The position numbers and the translations under genes are program-made. DNA of 6,441 bases. Origin: JALYUA01 sp040004225. GTDB taxonomy: Bacteria > Acidobacteriota > Thermoanaerobaculia > UBA5066 > Gp7-AA6. The notes beneath the pieces were generated by a model, which saw only the letters and a program-made list of their open reading frames with translations, searched no databases and had not been told where the DNA came from. The DNA lies in the NCBI GenBank assembly GCA_040004225.1, contig JBDUBI010000181.1:1-6441 (forward strand), given 5' to 3'. Of the stretch, positions 6,379-6,441 are shown piece after piece. Numbering within the stretch: the first letter of the stretch is position 1; every line of letters starts with the position of its first letter.

Positions 6379-6413
6379 CGTTGCCACCATCGAGGTTGAA
6401 GCGCACCTCTGCC

Positions 6414-6439
6414 CCCTCGCCCCGCACTCGGGGAGAGGG
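6414..6439. repeat. Hairpin at window end, probable terminator or REP-like element
   Basis: The arms 6414-6424 and 6429-6439 pair over 11 positions with one G-A mismatch (6419/6434) and the loop CACT. Two T residues follow and the window then ends, so a T-run cannot be checked. It begins 36 bases after the transporter stop, where a terminator is expected. The CCCTC...GAGGG palindrome also resembles REP-like elements that recur in GC-rich genomes. Confidence 0.5.
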
Positions 6440-6441
6440 TT

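Noticed and set aside
5314..6390. A 358-codon minus-strand open frame opposite the transporter gene
   Set aside because: The product is almost entirely charged residues (Glu, Arg, Asp, His, Gln), the expected mirror of hydrophobic membrane codons. It has no domain or ribosome binding site.

Overview
This is a GC-rich bacterial window in which all six genes lie on the + strand and are closely packed. Two genes encode secreted beta-barrel proteins, one of them with a peptidoglycan-binding OmpA domain, so the host is a diderm (Gram-negative) bacterium. The GC-rich codon use, TTG and GTG starts, and a DUF4388 (PATAN-like) protein next to yebC-ruvC fit Acidobacteriota or a neighbouring deep-branching GC-rich phylum. 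That placement is an inference, because no rRNA or other phylogenetic marker is present.

Layout: (1) 1-98 holds a perfect hairpin and a consensus -10 box that lead into yebC. (2) 99-1434 carries yebC (translation factor/regulator) and ruvC (Holliday-junction resolvase, TTG start), a widely conserved pair; ruvA and ruvB do not follow. (3) 1539-2378 encodes a DUF4388 protein with a winged-helix-like middle and a helical tail. (4) 2399-3697 encodes an Omp85-like outer-membrane barrel that has a proline-rich linker where POTRA domains would normally be. (5) 3698-3895 is an intergenic region with an AT-rich island holding a good sigma70-type promoter and a strong Shine-Dalgarno site. (6) 3896-5257 encodes an OmpA-family protein (signal peptide, barrel, polyproline linker, peptidoglycan-binding domain). 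(7) 5254-6378 encodes an AI-2E/PerM-family membrane protein overlapping the ompA stop by four bases (GTGA). (8) 6379-6441 is a non-coding tail with a hairpin cut by the window edge.

The genes fall into two functional themes: nucleic-acid and translation maintenance (yebC, ruvC) and the cell envelope (Omp85-like, OmpA-like, PerM-like). DUF4388 sits between them with no obvious assignment.

The feature most worth a second look is the ompA/AI-2E junction. A textbook intrinsic terminator (10-bp perfect stem, 3-nt loop, T-run) lies inside the first 20 codons of the transporter reading frame, and no standard start codon occurs between it and the first transmembrane segment. Either translation begins upstream and passes through the terminator, which would be an attenuator-like arrangement, or the gene uses a non-canonical start. 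I saw no CRISPR array, tRNA, rRNA, insertion sequence or phage gene, and no convincing wholly new multi-gene system.
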